Assembly (NCBI GenBank): GCA_002794465.1
Contig: MTSL01000113.1
Coordinates: forward strand, 1-33,909
Direction of reading: 5' to 3'
Source of the DNA: Paramicrosporidium saccamoebae
Taxonomy: Eukaryota > Rozellomycota
Length of the DNA stretch: 33,909 nt
Part shown: positions 9,749 to 19,633 of the stretch, piece by piece
Numbering within the stretch: the first letter of the stretch is position 1
Layout of the letters: each line of letters begins with the position of its first letter
Program-made: the position numbers and the translations under genes
The notes under the pieces: generated by a model
Database searches by the model: none
Told to the model about the DNA's origin: nothing
The model's input: only the letters and a program-made list of their open reading frames with translations

Positions 9749-9788
9749 GGGATAGTGGGATAGTGGGATAGTGGGATAGTGGGATCGT
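9749..9788 (+). repeat. GGGATAGT octamer repeat, five units, G-quadruplex-capable
   Basis: Four exact copies of GGGATAGT and one GGGATCGT begin 5 nt after the DUF155 stop. The G3-N5 spacing fits the G-quadruplex pattern on the plus (mRNA-sense) strand. Confidence 0.9.
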
Positions 9789-10011
9789 GGATCCGGAAAT
9801 GGAAAAGATAAATTTGTGACTGTCTCTGTGGAAGGTTAATGGTGAATCTGAGAGTACGCAGTCCATTATTTACAAGCCCAGCACTCTAGAGTAACGGTAA
9901 TAAAATCAAGTCCATCGACAGCTTAATGGGTTCATAAAGATTTGCGCAACCACCAATCATGAGATTTCCCTACCGACCTCGGAAACGAATAATAGCATTT
10001 CGTTCCACCTC
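9789..10011 (+). promoter_or_regulatory. 3' end of the DUF155 gene and Gcn2 promoter
   Basis: AATAAA at 9899-9904 may end the preceding transcript. A CATAAA at 9933-9938 is followed 20 nt later by CCAAT (9953-9957) within CCACCAATCA (9950-9959), the exact reverse complement of the element before the ABC transporter. The Gcn2 ATG proposed here is at 10012. No other gene is seen. Confidence 0.55.
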
Positions 10012-13000
10012 ATGGCTGGTGGTCGTACAAGTCTCTATGAAAGACAGTGGAATGAAGTCGATGCTATCAAGTCAATCTACATTGTAATCACTGCTATTTT
10101 TGCCAAAGTATTAGGATGAATATGAGGAAATAGCGTATCCATGGAGCGTATATCATTCAAGTAGAATTCACATTCAAATAGGTCGACCATCCCCCGTGTT
10201 TTGTAATACATCTGAGCATCACTGAGACTGGAGCTCAGGGCAGCACTTGCGCAGTTGATTTAGAGTTCAAGTACCTACTGTTATTTTTCCGACAATTTAG
10301 ACTGACCCCGTCATATCCGGATACAGTTCCCGAAATCAAAATAACCAAAAAGCGTGGAATGCAGTCTTCGCAGACTCATTCGATGCAGGAGCAAATGTGC
10401 CAGAAAGCAAGGACCCTGCTCGGATCTGAAATGATATTTGATTTGGTTGAGCACGCAAAAGTATTGAATCGTCTGCTCTCTTTAACCTAGCAGGAGTTGT
10501 TGACCATGGCGACAAAGAAAAAAGTGTCCTTTCATGACGAAATGACAATGAGAAAAACTTTGAATCGCGCAACTCTGGATCAGGAGACTTTGCATGCAGA
10601 CTCATCCAAGGCAAACGTGAGTCCTGAAGCCGAGGAGCTTGGTATCACCTGGATAACTCTGCTAATCCAGTAGCAAGCCGAATCAAGCACGAATTGGAGG
10701 TAAAGGAAAAACTGGTCAAGTCGGCGCGGGATAGGAAAAATTCCGAAGATCCCAGCGATTTTAGCAAAATTCTCCACTTTGACCCTCCGCTAAGCATCCA
10801 ACTTCCCGATTCTGAAAAACCTTTAAAAATTCCCAAGCTTTTTGTGGGCGACGCGCTGGTAGAATCGGTGCTAGGGGGAAACACTTTTTGCGCAGAGTTT
10901 GATGGACTAGAGTTTCTAGCAACATCGATCCGATTTGAGGGCGCCTTTTATCACACCACCCACGGAAGGAAGAAATTACACGCCGTCGGTAAGAAGATTC
11001 AGGAACTTTCCCATCTGGGATACAGCCCACTGTATTGTCGTCTGTTGGGGTCCACGCTGGTCGAGGTGGGTGAGAAAATGTCCGACTTGTGGATTGTGAC
11101 AGATAATTATTCTGGAATGACCATGGAGTGGTTGTTAAACTGCAGTGGAACATTCAGTCTGAGCAAGTCCATGTCGTATGTAGAGGATATTTTGCATTCA
11201 TTATCTGATTTGCACTCGAGCAATGTTGCCCATCAAGGTACATGGCACGATGACGAGCTTCTAATGTCTGTAGATTTGCTACTTTCAAACATTATCATCT
11301 CAACTGGAATTGCTGGGTTGAGGCTGATTCATCCTGCAATCACACGCCTACTTAGAGATTTGCATCAGACACATCCAATTTCTGGTCGTTTTACCTTGCC
11401 CAGTGAGATTTCGTGGCGACCACCAGAGGTAATTTCCAAAGGCGGTCAATCTGGCAAAAAGGCAGATATTTGGCATCTTGGCCACGTGTTCCTCCAAATG
11501 CTCTTTGGAATCTCATTCCCTGCAGCATTTGAGACTGCCGATGATGCCTTGGAGGTGGTCAGTGGTCTTCCCGCCAGTGTTCAAAGTCTAATCAATTCCA
11601 TGCTTGAAAGGGAGACCACATGCCGGCCCTCAGTTGCCGAAATTTTGAATCACATTGCCTTTTCACCAAAATCTATGAAAGAGTATGAATCATACACCAC
11701 CAAAAACATTTCTCTCGCACCAAGGAACATTCCCGTCGACATTTCCAGTCGAAGTGATCGCCGAGAATCTTCACGATACAAGACTGATTTTGAAGAGATT
11801 CAATTTCTTGGACGAGGCGCATTTGGACAGGTCATCAAGGTTCGCAATCGCATTGACAACCGATTCTATGCCATCAAGAGGATCCGGTTGGATCCATCAA
11901 ATTTTGACTATAACAACAAGATTTTAAGAGAAGTCACCACCCTTAGTCGGCTTCACCATGACCGGGTAGTCCGGTATTATCAAGCATGGATTGAGGGGGG
12001 TTTGGCATCCCGGTCGGAAGACTTGAGGGAGACAAGTGAGTCGTCTGAGGAGGAGGAAGACGATGGGACTGATGACGAGTGGAGCAGGGAAGGCATTAGC
12101 AGCAGAAAAATGTACTCGAGTAATATGATCCAGTCCAACTCCAGCCTGTCTTCACTAATCCAATTCCACACTGGATTCACCTCGTCCGAAGCATCCAGTC
12201 AGAATGCCCTTGAAAGTACAGCCGAGACAATGTTGGCTGCTGGCAATGGGCCACAATATTTGTACATTCAAATGGAATATTGCCCTAATCAGACCCTAAG
12301 GGATGTTATTGATGCTGGTGTTGACAGCGACGAGGCCTGGCGACTATTCCGGCAGATTGCCGAAGGCCTTTGTCATGTGCATTCTCAAGGAACGATCCAT
12401 CGTGATTTAAAGCCGGGAAACATTTTTCTGGACACTAATGGGGATGTTAAAATTGGAGATTTCGGCCTTGCCGTTGGAGAAGATGGTGAGATTGTCAGCA
12501 AATCTGCGCCTGTTGAAGTTGTGGATACTGGTGAATCTTTGACAGGAGGAATTGGCACTCCTCTGTACGTTAGTCCTGAACAAGAGGCTCATGGCAGTCG
12601 CTACAATCAAAAGGTTGACATGTACAGTCTTGGTATCATTCTGATCGAGCTGTTGGTTCCTTTCACAACCGGCATGGAACGTGTTCTAGTCATAAAAGAT
12701 GTCAGGAGTGCTGCCGTAAAGCTCCCTGACATATTTAGCAGACCCAATATGACAAAAGCTGCATCAATTTTGAAGAATCTGCTGGGACACGATGCCAAGA
12801 CTCGATTCACGTCAGAGGAGCTTCTTCGGAGTGACTTGCTTCCCGTCAAGATGGAAGATGAGTACATTCGCGAGGCTATCAGAACCGTGTCATCTCCAAA
12901 TACCCCGTACTACAGTAAACTATTGACGACAGTCTTTTCCCAGGGATATGATCCGCTCAAAGCGTTCACATTTGATTACCACGCGGGAATTACGAATGAT

Positions 13001-14701
13001 GCAGCCATCCTGTCTGGCTTGGACAAGGTGGAATCCATCTTGACGACCGTGTTCAGTAGACATGGTGCGGTTCGCTTCGAACCTCCGCTACTCGTCCCCA
13101 AAGGAAGTACGGCGGGACCCACGTTTCTGTCATCTTCGGGACAGCTCGTGCAGCTTTCTGACAATCTCACCACACCATTTGCAAGGTTTGTGGCTCTAAA
13201 CTCCATCGCCGATATGAAGCGGTTTACGATTGGTCCAGTGTTTCGAGAAAACTTGGCGGGAGGGCAGCCTCGCCAGCCTCTGGAGGCTTCATTTGATCGC
13301 GTCTACTCCAGTGAGGATAACCTAATACCCGAGTTGGAGGTGATTCGAGTAGCTAGCACAGTGTTGGATGAAGTGGTGGGCTCCCAATCCTTTGTTTTAC
13401 GGTTGAATCACGCCGATATTTTGTCAGCTGTACTTACGCAGTGTCTTGTGCCCGCCAACAAAAAGAAGGACGTGATGGAGGTTTTGTCTCAATTCAGCAA
13501 ATCCAGCTGGATTAAAGTAAAAAGTCTGCTCACTTCACGCGTGGTCCTGCCTCCCGCCGCGATTGATAGTCTTGGTAAAATTGTTGGGATCAAAGGTAAT
13601 TGTGCAAGTGAGGTTGGTAGTAAATATCTAGATTTGGAGCCTCTTGTTGCTGTCAAGAGATTGGGAGACATTTTAAAGAGTATGAAAGAGTCTGCAGAAG
13701 CCATTAGGTACATTAATTTACTAGTGGCATGCATTCCCCAAATTGGTATCAAATATCGCATATCAGTCGATCCGCTGTTCAATCTCAATGATGTCATTTA
13801 TTCTGGGACCATGTTTCAGGTCATAATGGAGGATCGAAAAAAGACGGACGGACTGGTGTCTGGAGGTTCGTTTAGGAAACTTGTCGACAGCTTCAGGTTT
13901 CCCACAGACCGTGTTCGCAACATTAACGCAGTGGGGGCGGTCTGGAATCTCGGTCGACTTTTGAATATGAGGTCGTCTCTCGGGATACGAATCGGAAAGG
14001 AGCCTATTGTTCTCATCTACTCGGCTGGTCCGGATATGCTGCTTGAGAAGCTGAACATTGCATCGCTACTATGGGATTCCGGCATAGTTGTGGATATTAT
14101 CCGGGAAGACATTGTGACCGGCGAGTATATCAATCAGATTGTTCGGATAAGGGGAATCTCTGCCACCATTCACTTGAAGGATCATTCTTCCCGAGGACAA
14201 TTTGGTGTTGTCAGGTTAAAGAGCATTGAGAAAAGGCAAGAATTTGAGTTGACCCGATCGGAGATTGTCGACGCGCTTTGCTCAATTTTTGCCGAAACCG
14301 ACAGGGAAGTGTCTCGAGATGAGCAAGGTATGACCCCACAGCCATCCTCGACGCCCCTCAATGTGTCGCTGTTTGCGCCATATGCCAAGATTAAGGGAGG
14401 CCAGAAGACTATTATTATGGAAAAGGCTGTCCGCGCCATGTCTCCCTTGCTGGCCACCATGTCTGGGACTGCGCCCATTGAAGTAATTGCTCATGACATG
14501 TCTCGGGACCTGTTGCGGCGTGTAATGGACACTCTTTCTGAGGGCGATGATTCATTCAAGAAGCTGGTGGATTCGCGCGACGATCGCAATGCAGCCACGA
14601 AAATGAGGACGCTGCTTAGAGGACTCCGTGAAAAGTCGTTTGCCTTCCTTTATCATTACAAGGATAATTGCATCGACCTGGCGCCGTTGACAATTCAATA
14701 A
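10012..14701 (+). CDS. GCN2: eIF2-alpha kinase Gcn2, six exons, complete with RWD domain
   Basis: Gcn2 senses uncharged tRNA and phosphorylates eIF2-alpha to restrain translation on starvation. Proposed exons: 10012-10083, 10115-10147, 10182-10270, 10301-10460, 10491-10641 and 10671-14701, giving 1511 residues in one frame with no internal stop. Domains: an N-terminal RWD (about 13-135), which binds Gcn1, with NEVDAIKSIY, LTPSYPDTVPEIKI and SEMIFDLVEHAK; a charged linker; a pseudokinase (about 236-498) lacking HRD/DFG; the active kinase (about 542-892) with GRGAFG 549-554, Lys571, HRD 745-747, DFG 765-767, an acidic insert between its lobes and the activation segment GIGTPLYVSPEQ; a HisRS-like tRNA-sensing domain (about 905-1400); and a C-terminal domain. 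The large exon alone has no ATG at its start (first listed codon TTG at 10694) and no RWD. The RWD exons are my reading of three frames, supported by continuous family similarity across each junction. Confidence 0.9.
10084..10114 (+). other. Gcn2 intron 1, 31 nt
   Basis: Begins GTAATC and ends TTAG. Splicing joins ...KSIYI to DEYEEI..., the expected RWD sequence, and shifts frame by one. Confidence 0.85.
10148..10181 (+). other. Gcn2 intron 2, 34 nt
   Basis: Begins GTATAT and ends AATAG. Splicing joins AYPWS to VDHPPCFVIHLSI and restores the frame needed for the next RWD strand. Confidence 0.8.
10271..10300 (+). other. Gcn2 intron 3, 30 nt
   Basis: Begins GTACCT and ends TTTAG. It adds no frame change, but if retained it would insert ten hydrophobic residues between VDLEFK and LTPSYPD, a position without an insertion in RWD domains. 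Confidence 0.8.
10461..10490 (+). other. Gcn2 intron 4, 30 nt
   Basis: Begins GTATTG and ends CCTAG, with TTAAC as a possible branch site. The terminal TAG is an in-frame stop if it is not removed. Splicing joins LVEHAK to QELLTM. Confidence 0.85.
10642..10670 (+). other. Gcn2 intron 5, 29 nt
   Basis: Begins GTATCA and ends ATCCAG, with CTAAT as a possible branch site. Its length gives the frame change needed to enter the 4-kb exon, joining EAEEL to VASRIKHEL in a charged helix. Confidence 0.85.
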
Positions 14702-14702
14702 A
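14697..14702 (+). terminator. AATAAA poly(A) signal overlapping the Gcn2 stop codon
   Basis: The TAA stop (14699-14701) lies inside AATAAA. The next proposed start is only 54 nt away. Confidence 0.6.
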
Positions 14703-14717
14703 TATTCTATTTCTGGA

Positions 14718-14759
14718 ATGGCGAGTCCAAAGAAACGCAGCCTGGCCAAGGAGACATGA
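14718..14759 (+). promoter_or_regulatory. 13-codon upstream ORF overlapping the next start codon
   Basis: An ATG at 14718 opens a 13-codon frame whose TGA (14757-14759) overlaps the ATG at 14756 as ATGA. In this short gap it would be the first AUG on any transcript starting upstream of it, so it may limit translation of the downstream frame. No conventional GTA...AG intron would fuse the two. Confidence 0.4.
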
Positions 14760-15325
14760 AGGAGGTGAGATTCAAGAGACGTATGATGAAGCAATTTCTC
14801 CTGGATGCGACAATCTGTGCATTCCAAGAACGCCGAGCAACACTTCCCAGACCAAACACAATTCGTGTTGAAGAGGACGCTCTTAACTTTGACGACAATA
14901 GCAATATGGAAAATTCCTTGCTCGAGAGTCCCTCTATATCGCTGAAAGGAATATTTGCCCATTTCAAAAAGACGAGTGCAGTCACCATAAAGCACAAGAA
15001 ACCGACGTACGAGTGTGTTCCATTCTCTGATGGCAAGATCTTTGATTCCCAAAGCTACAAAGATTGTCCCCGATCCATAATGGAGCCCCCTGACGAGAGA
15101 GATAAGAGGGGTAAGGAGGATGAGAGAGATGGAAGAGATGAGAGAGATGGGAAAGATGGGAAAGATGAGAGAGATGGGAAAGATGACCATGTTCAGTCGT
15201 TCAGGTGTCAGCCAGACGCGCCTGTCAAGTCGTCCAGGCGTTGCCCTGATGACCAGTCCATGTCTTCATTGCAAGATGCCTTGAGTATATCAATGGGCAT
15301 TGAAATTGATAGTTTTGAAGGGTAA
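14756..15325 (+). CDS. Hypothetical hydrophilic protein with Glu/Asp/Lys/Arg repeat
   Basis: A 189-residue protein I do not recognise. The N-terminus is basic (KEVRFKRRMMK), the middle has no clear domain, and residues about 113-143 are a charged low-complexity run of DERDGKDGKDERDGK type. The C-terminus is Ser-rich and ends acidic. There is no signal peptide or membrane segment. It lies 54 nt after Gcn2 on the same strand. A 212-codon antisense frame (14552-15190) overlaps it and the Gcn2 3' end, but reads as a hydrophobic shadow of the charged repeat. Codon composition and length make the plus frame the better candidate, but coding status is not certain. Confidence 0.55.
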   Translation: MKEVRFKRRMMKQFLLDATICAFQERRATLPRPNTIRVEEDALNFDDNSNMENSLLESPSISLKGIFAHFKKTSAVTIKHKKPTYECVPFSDGKIFDSQSYKDCPRSIMEPPDERDKRGKEDERDGRDERDGKDGKDERDGKDDHVQSFRCQPDAPVKSSRRCPDDQSMSSLQDALSISMGIEIDSFEG

Positions 15326-15625
15326 TCTAGTTTTTGTGGTAACATTTTGGTAGGAGTGACTTTTATGACTAGCCGTTATAGTCTGCGTGAGAAGCAAGAG
15401 AGCGTATGTTTGTGCTTGGGCAATACTATCATGTCGACGGAACAGAGACAAAGTGCGCGATAGTGCATAATCTCATCCAATATCGTACCATATTATCTCC
15501 TCTAGTATCGTGTCGCGTCATTCCATTTAGTACCGTCTCATAGTATGGCTTAGCATCTCTGCAAGCCGGGATATTGATGCGTTTGACAGTTCCTATTTCG
15601 GTCAGCAGCCAATCAGGCGGACCTC
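15326..15625 (+). promoter_or_regulatory. Intergenic region and Doa10 promoter
   Basis: CCAAT at 15609-15613 lies 12 nt before the Doa10 ATG. A weak TATTTC lies about 20 nt before that box. I saw no gene or structured RNA in the remaining 280 nt. Confidence 0.45.
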
Positions 15626-18600
15626 ATGGTCGCTGATACTGCGCATGACCATAGCGCTCCCGGTACGCAGTCCTATTTTCCGTCTGACTTGGCGGTAGAA
15701 ATATGTCGCGTCTGTCGTGGAGAGGCCACAAATGATCAGCCTCTATTCTATCCTTGTCTATGCTCTGGTAGCATCAAGTACGTCCACCAAGAGTGCCTGC
15801 TGGAATGGCTGAAACATTCCAAGAAAAAGTATTGTGAGCTATGTAAGCACCCATATTCGTTCAGTCCAGTTTACGAAGAACTCATGCCCGCTCGTCTGCC
15901 CATAAGTGTTATCAGTCTAGGACTGGCACGGCAATTTTTTGGAATCCTTCGAATCGGCCTACGCTATGTATATCTTTCTGCCATTTGGCTTGTCCTCGTG
16001 CCCACCATTACCACTTCAACACTCTGTCTTTATCTGGGATGGGGAATGGTGGGACTCAAAGAATTAAGCCTTGTCACTGCCATCTTTAATGTGGGAGTCG
16101 GCCTAGGAATTACGTCAGTAATGGTGTTACTTTTGATGAGCTTATTATTACTGAGAGACTATATGTTGACACATCGACTGTTGCGTGTTCGGAGACGAAG
16201 ACGTGCCAACGGTATGGGTATGGGAGTGGGTGTCGGTGCGGGTGCGGGTGTAGATGTGGGGATAAATGAAGGGGGTAATGGGGAGATGAATAGAGATGCG
16301 AATAGAGAGGCGAATGGAGAGGTGAATAGAGAGGCGAATAGAGAGGCAAATGGACAAGAACCTGGAGATGCAAATAGAAGGGAAAACGAAAGAGAACTTG
16401 CAGATGAAGCTACAGGCATTGATGAAAATTCAGCCATCGGAATTCATCGCAACAACAATCCAACCATGGGAATCTATCGCAATAATGATCCAACCACGGA
16501 AATCTATCGCAACAAGAATCAAACCGCAGGAATCCGCCGCAACGACAACCTACCCACGGGAATCCACAGCAGCGATAATCCAACCGCAGAAATCCACAAC
16601 AGCGTTAATCTGACCGCAGAAACCCACAACAGCGATAATCCAACCACAGAAATTCACAACAATACCCGTCCAGCCACAGGAATCTACCGCAATGGAAATC
16701 CCATCGCAGAAATTTATCGCAGTGAAAACTCAGTTACAGAAATTCATCACAATGGTAATTCAGAGACAACGGCGAGGACCTTTGTGACTCGACAATCTGA
16801 GAGGTCATATTGGCTACAAAATGTCGTTCCTCGTGAATATCGAGCATATCTCCGACGTCGCGACCTTTACCGCGAGAGAAATCTTCGAGGGAGCCATTCT
16901 CATCTTGATGCGGACACTAGCGCGCTAACCTCCAGACCACAAGCGGTCGAGAATGCTGCCGTCGCTAGCTCTTCAATCACAAATTCAAATGTAGAAGAGG
17001 GTGGAACTTTTCATCGCAGGAACAATGGACTAAGAGAGCACAATCGGGGAGAAACGTCCCACATAGCCGGGTCAAGCACATTGAATGTCACGTTCCGTGA
17101 TAATATTCGCTGCAAGATTTGCTCTAGTGTAGTCTGTATCGACAAGGAACATGTTGTTTTGGCATCTCAGAGGACCCGACAGCAAGAAGCTACAAGCGGA
17201 GCCGAGCCAGAGGAAGGCCAAGGCACCACAACTGATCCGCTCCCTGTGGCACCCGTTGCTGACATCCCTCCTCCCCCTCGACGGGTAGAGGATGCTGCGG
17301 TAGAGGCTAATCAGTGGAATTTCTTGGGAATGAACTTTGAGGGTGATAACGGGGCAGCCATGACATTGTCCGAGTTTATTGGGCTGACCGGCTCACTTCT
17401 GTCTGTAATCCAGAATGCCTTTGTCATTATTTCTTGCAATGTCATGGTTCTTCACTCTGCAGTTTTCGTTCCCCAAATGGTCGGGAAAGCCGTCCTCAAA
17501 GGCGAACTGCCGCTTTGGCTATCCAATGGAATTTCATTTATCGAATCCACAATTTTCAATGTCGCCACTTCCGAATCAGATGTGACAAAAGTATATCCCT
17601 TGGCCAAGAACGCATTGGCAGCTATTGTATCGCATGGCAAGCCAGCTATTACATCTCTATCGATGATTCCAGACTATCTGATAACTCTACTGCCAAACAA
17701 CTTTCAAGGATTGCTATCGGAACGACTTGCAACAATTGGAACTAATGCTAGACTCGCAACGACTTTATTTTCGTACTCGGAGGGGTATTATATGGATTTC
17801 ATCTTGCAGCTCTTTGCCGGGTACTTGGCAATTCTCTGCACTTGTGGTGTATACCGGCTGCTTGTGATTGATAATATGCGCAAATTGGATGACTTGCATC
17901 GCGGCCTTTTGCAAATGTTTCAGCTTTTTTCGTCATATTTGAAACTTGTTTTTTTCATGATGATTGAACTGATTGCTTTTCCAATTTACTGCGGGTGGAT
18001 GGTGGACCTTTCGTCACTAAACATGTTTGCATCAAACTTTGCCGGGAGAATTGGGTTCTACAACAGTTATCCATTTTCATCGCAGCTGATCCACTGGTCG
18101 GTGGGCACAATCTTTCTTATTCAGGTATCGGTGATGATCAAGTGGTATCGAAGCGTGTTTCGGCCAGGCCTGCTCTACTTTATTCGAAATTCGGATGATC
18201 CGGATAATTTGCCCTTGAAAGAGGTAGTGGAACGATCCGTCCACGACCAGCTATTGAGATTTGTCAACTCTTTGATTCTCTTTGGGATAGTCATTGTCTG
18301 CCACATTTATGGCTTTTCGGTCATGTGCCAGTTGTTTGTCCCCAATCTAATTCCCCTGAACATTAGTTTCCGTAACTACACTGCCGAGGTGCCGTATGAC
18401 TTGTTTGGAAACCTCTTTGCCAAAGTCTTGGTAGATTTTCTCAATCCTGGTACGATTGGAAAATTGTCGCGGGCATTTATGCGATCCGTTCTGAAGCTTC
18501 TCAGACTCAGTTCTTACTTTTATGGAGGCCGATATCTTTATGAAGAGTCGCTTACTACAGGAAAATGGGTGTTTGTTCCAGATGCTGAACGGGTGTACAA

Positions 18601-19633
18601 GGCTGAAAAGGTCCGGGACATGTTTCAAAGGCGGGTTGAGCCTCTTGATATCGCCAAGATTCCAGTTGTTGAAGGTCGCGATCCGTCCACTGTACCAATT
18701 GCCCCGACTGTCCCGGTTGAGCCCAGACGGCCAAGAAGAGTGGGCGCGGGCCGACGTGCTGAAGACCCAACCAAGGGATTCACCGTGGTATATCGACCAA
18801 ACAATTGTGCTGCCCGAGTATACTTGTTCTTATTTACCGAATGGCTCTACTATCAACTGGTGGGAATGCTTCTTGTCGCTACGCCCATTCTAATTGGACG
18901 CTACATCTTTGGCCTCTTCTTGACTGATGGTACCAAGGCACATGAGATGCACACTTTTATGGCAGGATTCATGGTCATGGGGGTGTTGATGAAGACGGTT
19001 CAGCTGACATACAATGTCCTATGCGATGGGGGCTTGGTAAATGTCCTCAAAACTAGCATAAGAGTGCCAGTTATTGCTCTCAAAGCGGCCATTGTGGGGG
19101 TCTTTATTTCATTCCTCTGGCCCACAATGATTGGGGCTTACTTGATGCTCATCTTGTCACCTTTGCTCTCATCGGTGAATGAGACACCCATTTTACCGCT
19201 CTTTACGTGCTGGTTCATTGGATTCATGTATATCAAGGTCTTTTACACTGTGCGCGACGTTCTTTGTTCGACTGAAAGAGTCCAGATTCTTGATCGACTC
19301 GCTACATTAGAGGGATGGACAGATATGCAATTTATGCAGGTCATGCTCCGTGTTGTTCTGCCATACACCATGCGTCTCGTAACGCTCATCGTCGGTCCTC
19401 CATTGGCCGTTGTCCTGCTGGCGCCGCTGATTGACCTCGATTTTGTCCAAATGTTGATTATCGGCAGATGGTCCTACCTGTTGAGCCTGGCTGTGCCTGC
19501 AGTTGTTCTGGGGGTGGGTTTGATATCCAATCTTCGACAAAGTATGGCCATGCGCATTAGAGATGACAACTATCTCGTCGGCCGACGGCTCCATAATCTC
19601 GAGAGGCCCCCAAGCCAGCCTCGATTCCCGTAA
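15626..19633 (+). CDS. ER membrane RING-CH ubiquitin ligase, Doa10/SSM4/MARCH6 type
   Basis: A 1335-residue multispanning E3 ligase for ER-associated degradation of misfolded or N-degron proteins, close to the 1319 residues of yeast Doa10. The N-terminal RING-CH has the C4HC3 set C27, C30, C44, C46, H54, C57, C70, C73. Two membrane segments follow (about 105-137 and 148-176), then a long cytosolic low-complexity loop (about 185-560) and many further hydrophobic segments, as in the 14-TM Doa10 fold. The C-terminal element GRRLHN (G1319 to N1324) preserves the Gly and Asn, with the same spacing, known to matter in Doa10 and MARCH6. The loop contains Asn/Arg/Glu-rich repeats and eleven 10-residue repeats. 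A second CxxC pair lies in the loop (KICSSVVC region). The gene is intronless, and the ATG lies 12 nt after a CCAAT box. Confidence 0.93.
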   Translation: MVADTAHDHSAPGTQSYFPSDLAVEICRVCRGEATNDQPLFYPCLCSGSIKYVHQECLLEWLKHSKKKYCELCKHPYSFSPVYEELMPARLPISVISLGLARQFFGILRIGLRYVYLSAIWLVLVPTITTSTLCLYLGWGMVGLKELSLVTAIFNVGVGLGITSVMVLLLMSLLLLRDYMLTHRLLRVRRRRRANGMGMGVGVGAGAGVDVGINEGGNGEMNRDANREANGEVNREANREANGQEPGDANRRENERELADEATGIDENSAIGIHRNNNPTMGIYRNNDPTTEIYRNKNQTAGIRRNDNLPTGIHSSDNPTAEIHNSVNLTAETHNSDNPTTEIHNNTRPATGIYRNGNPIAEIYRSENSVTEIHHNGNSETTARTFVTRQSERSYWLQNVVPREYRAYLRRRDLYRERNLRGSHSHLDADTSALTSRPQAVENAAVASSSITNSNVEEGGTFHRRNNGLREHNRGETSHIAGSSTLNVTFRDNIRCKICSSVVCIDKEHVVLASQRTRQQEATSGAEPEEGQGTTTDPLPVAPVADIPPPPRRVEDAAVEANQWNFLGMNFEGDNGAAMTLSEFIGLTGSLLSVIQNAFVIISCNVMVLHSAVFVPQMVGKAVLKGELPLWLSNGISFIESTIFNVATSESDVTKVYPLAKNALAAIVSHGKPAITSLSMIPDYLITLLPNNFQGLLSERLATIGTNARLATTLFSYSEGYYMDFILQLFAGYLAILCTCGVYRLLVIDNMRKLDDLHRGLLQMFQLFSSYLKLVFFMMIELIAFPIYCGWMVDLSSLNMFASNFAGRIGFYNSYPFSSQLIHWSVGTIFLIQVSVMIKWYRSVFRPGLLYFIRNSDDPDNLPLKEVVERSVHDQLLRFVNSLILFGIVIVCHIYGFSVMCQLFVPNLIPLNISFRNYTAEVPYDLFGNLFAKVLVDFLNPGTIGKLSRAFMRSVLKLLRLSSYFYGGRYLYEESLTTGKWVFVPDAERVYKAEKVRDMFQRRVEPLDIAKIPVVEGRDPSTVPIAPTVPVEPRRPRRVGAGRRAEDPTKGFTVVYRPNNCAARVYLFLFTEWLYYQLVGMLLVATPILIGRYIFGLFLTDGTKAHEMHTFMAGFMVMGVLMKTVQLTYNVLCDGGLVNVLKTSIRVPVIALKAAIVGVFISFLWPTMIGAYLMLILSPLLSSVNETPILPLFTCWFIGFMYIKVFYTVRDVLCSTERVQILDRLATLEGWTDMQFMQVMLRVVLPYTMRLVTLIVGPPLAVVLLAPLIDLDFVQMLIIGRWSYLLSLAVPAVVLGVGLISNLRQSMAMRIRDDNYLVGRRLHNLERPPSQPRFP
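16436..16759 (+). repeat. 30-bp in-frame tandem repeat in the Doa10 loop
   Basis: Eleven consecutive 10-residue units (residues 271-378) follow a pattern like (T/A)-(G/E)-I-(H/Y)-(R/N)-(N/S)-x-N-P-T. Register is perfect throughout. It is preceded by a shorter NREANGE-type repeat (about 222-242) and a Gly/Val/Met run (196-212). Confidence 0.9.

Noticed and set aside
10617-10670. GTGAGT...AG as a 54-nt Gcn2 intron
   Set aside because: It has a strong 5' consensus, but its length does not shift the frame as needed; GTATCA at 10642 (29 nt) does.
10506-10672. ATG 10506 as a self-contained Gcn2 start
   Set aside because: The frame is in use, but as the middle of exon 5: family similarity (RWD) continues upstream through four introns to ATG 10012.
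14552-15190. Antisense 212-codon frame over the Gcn2 3' end and the hypothetical gene
   Set aside because: It lies mostly opposite Gcn2 coding sequence, and its hydrophobic start is the complement of the charged DERDGKD repeat.
16110-16437. Minus-strand frames opposite the Doa10 loop
   Set aside because: They are shadows of the low-complexity repeat, with Pro/His/Ser/Leu composition and no domain.
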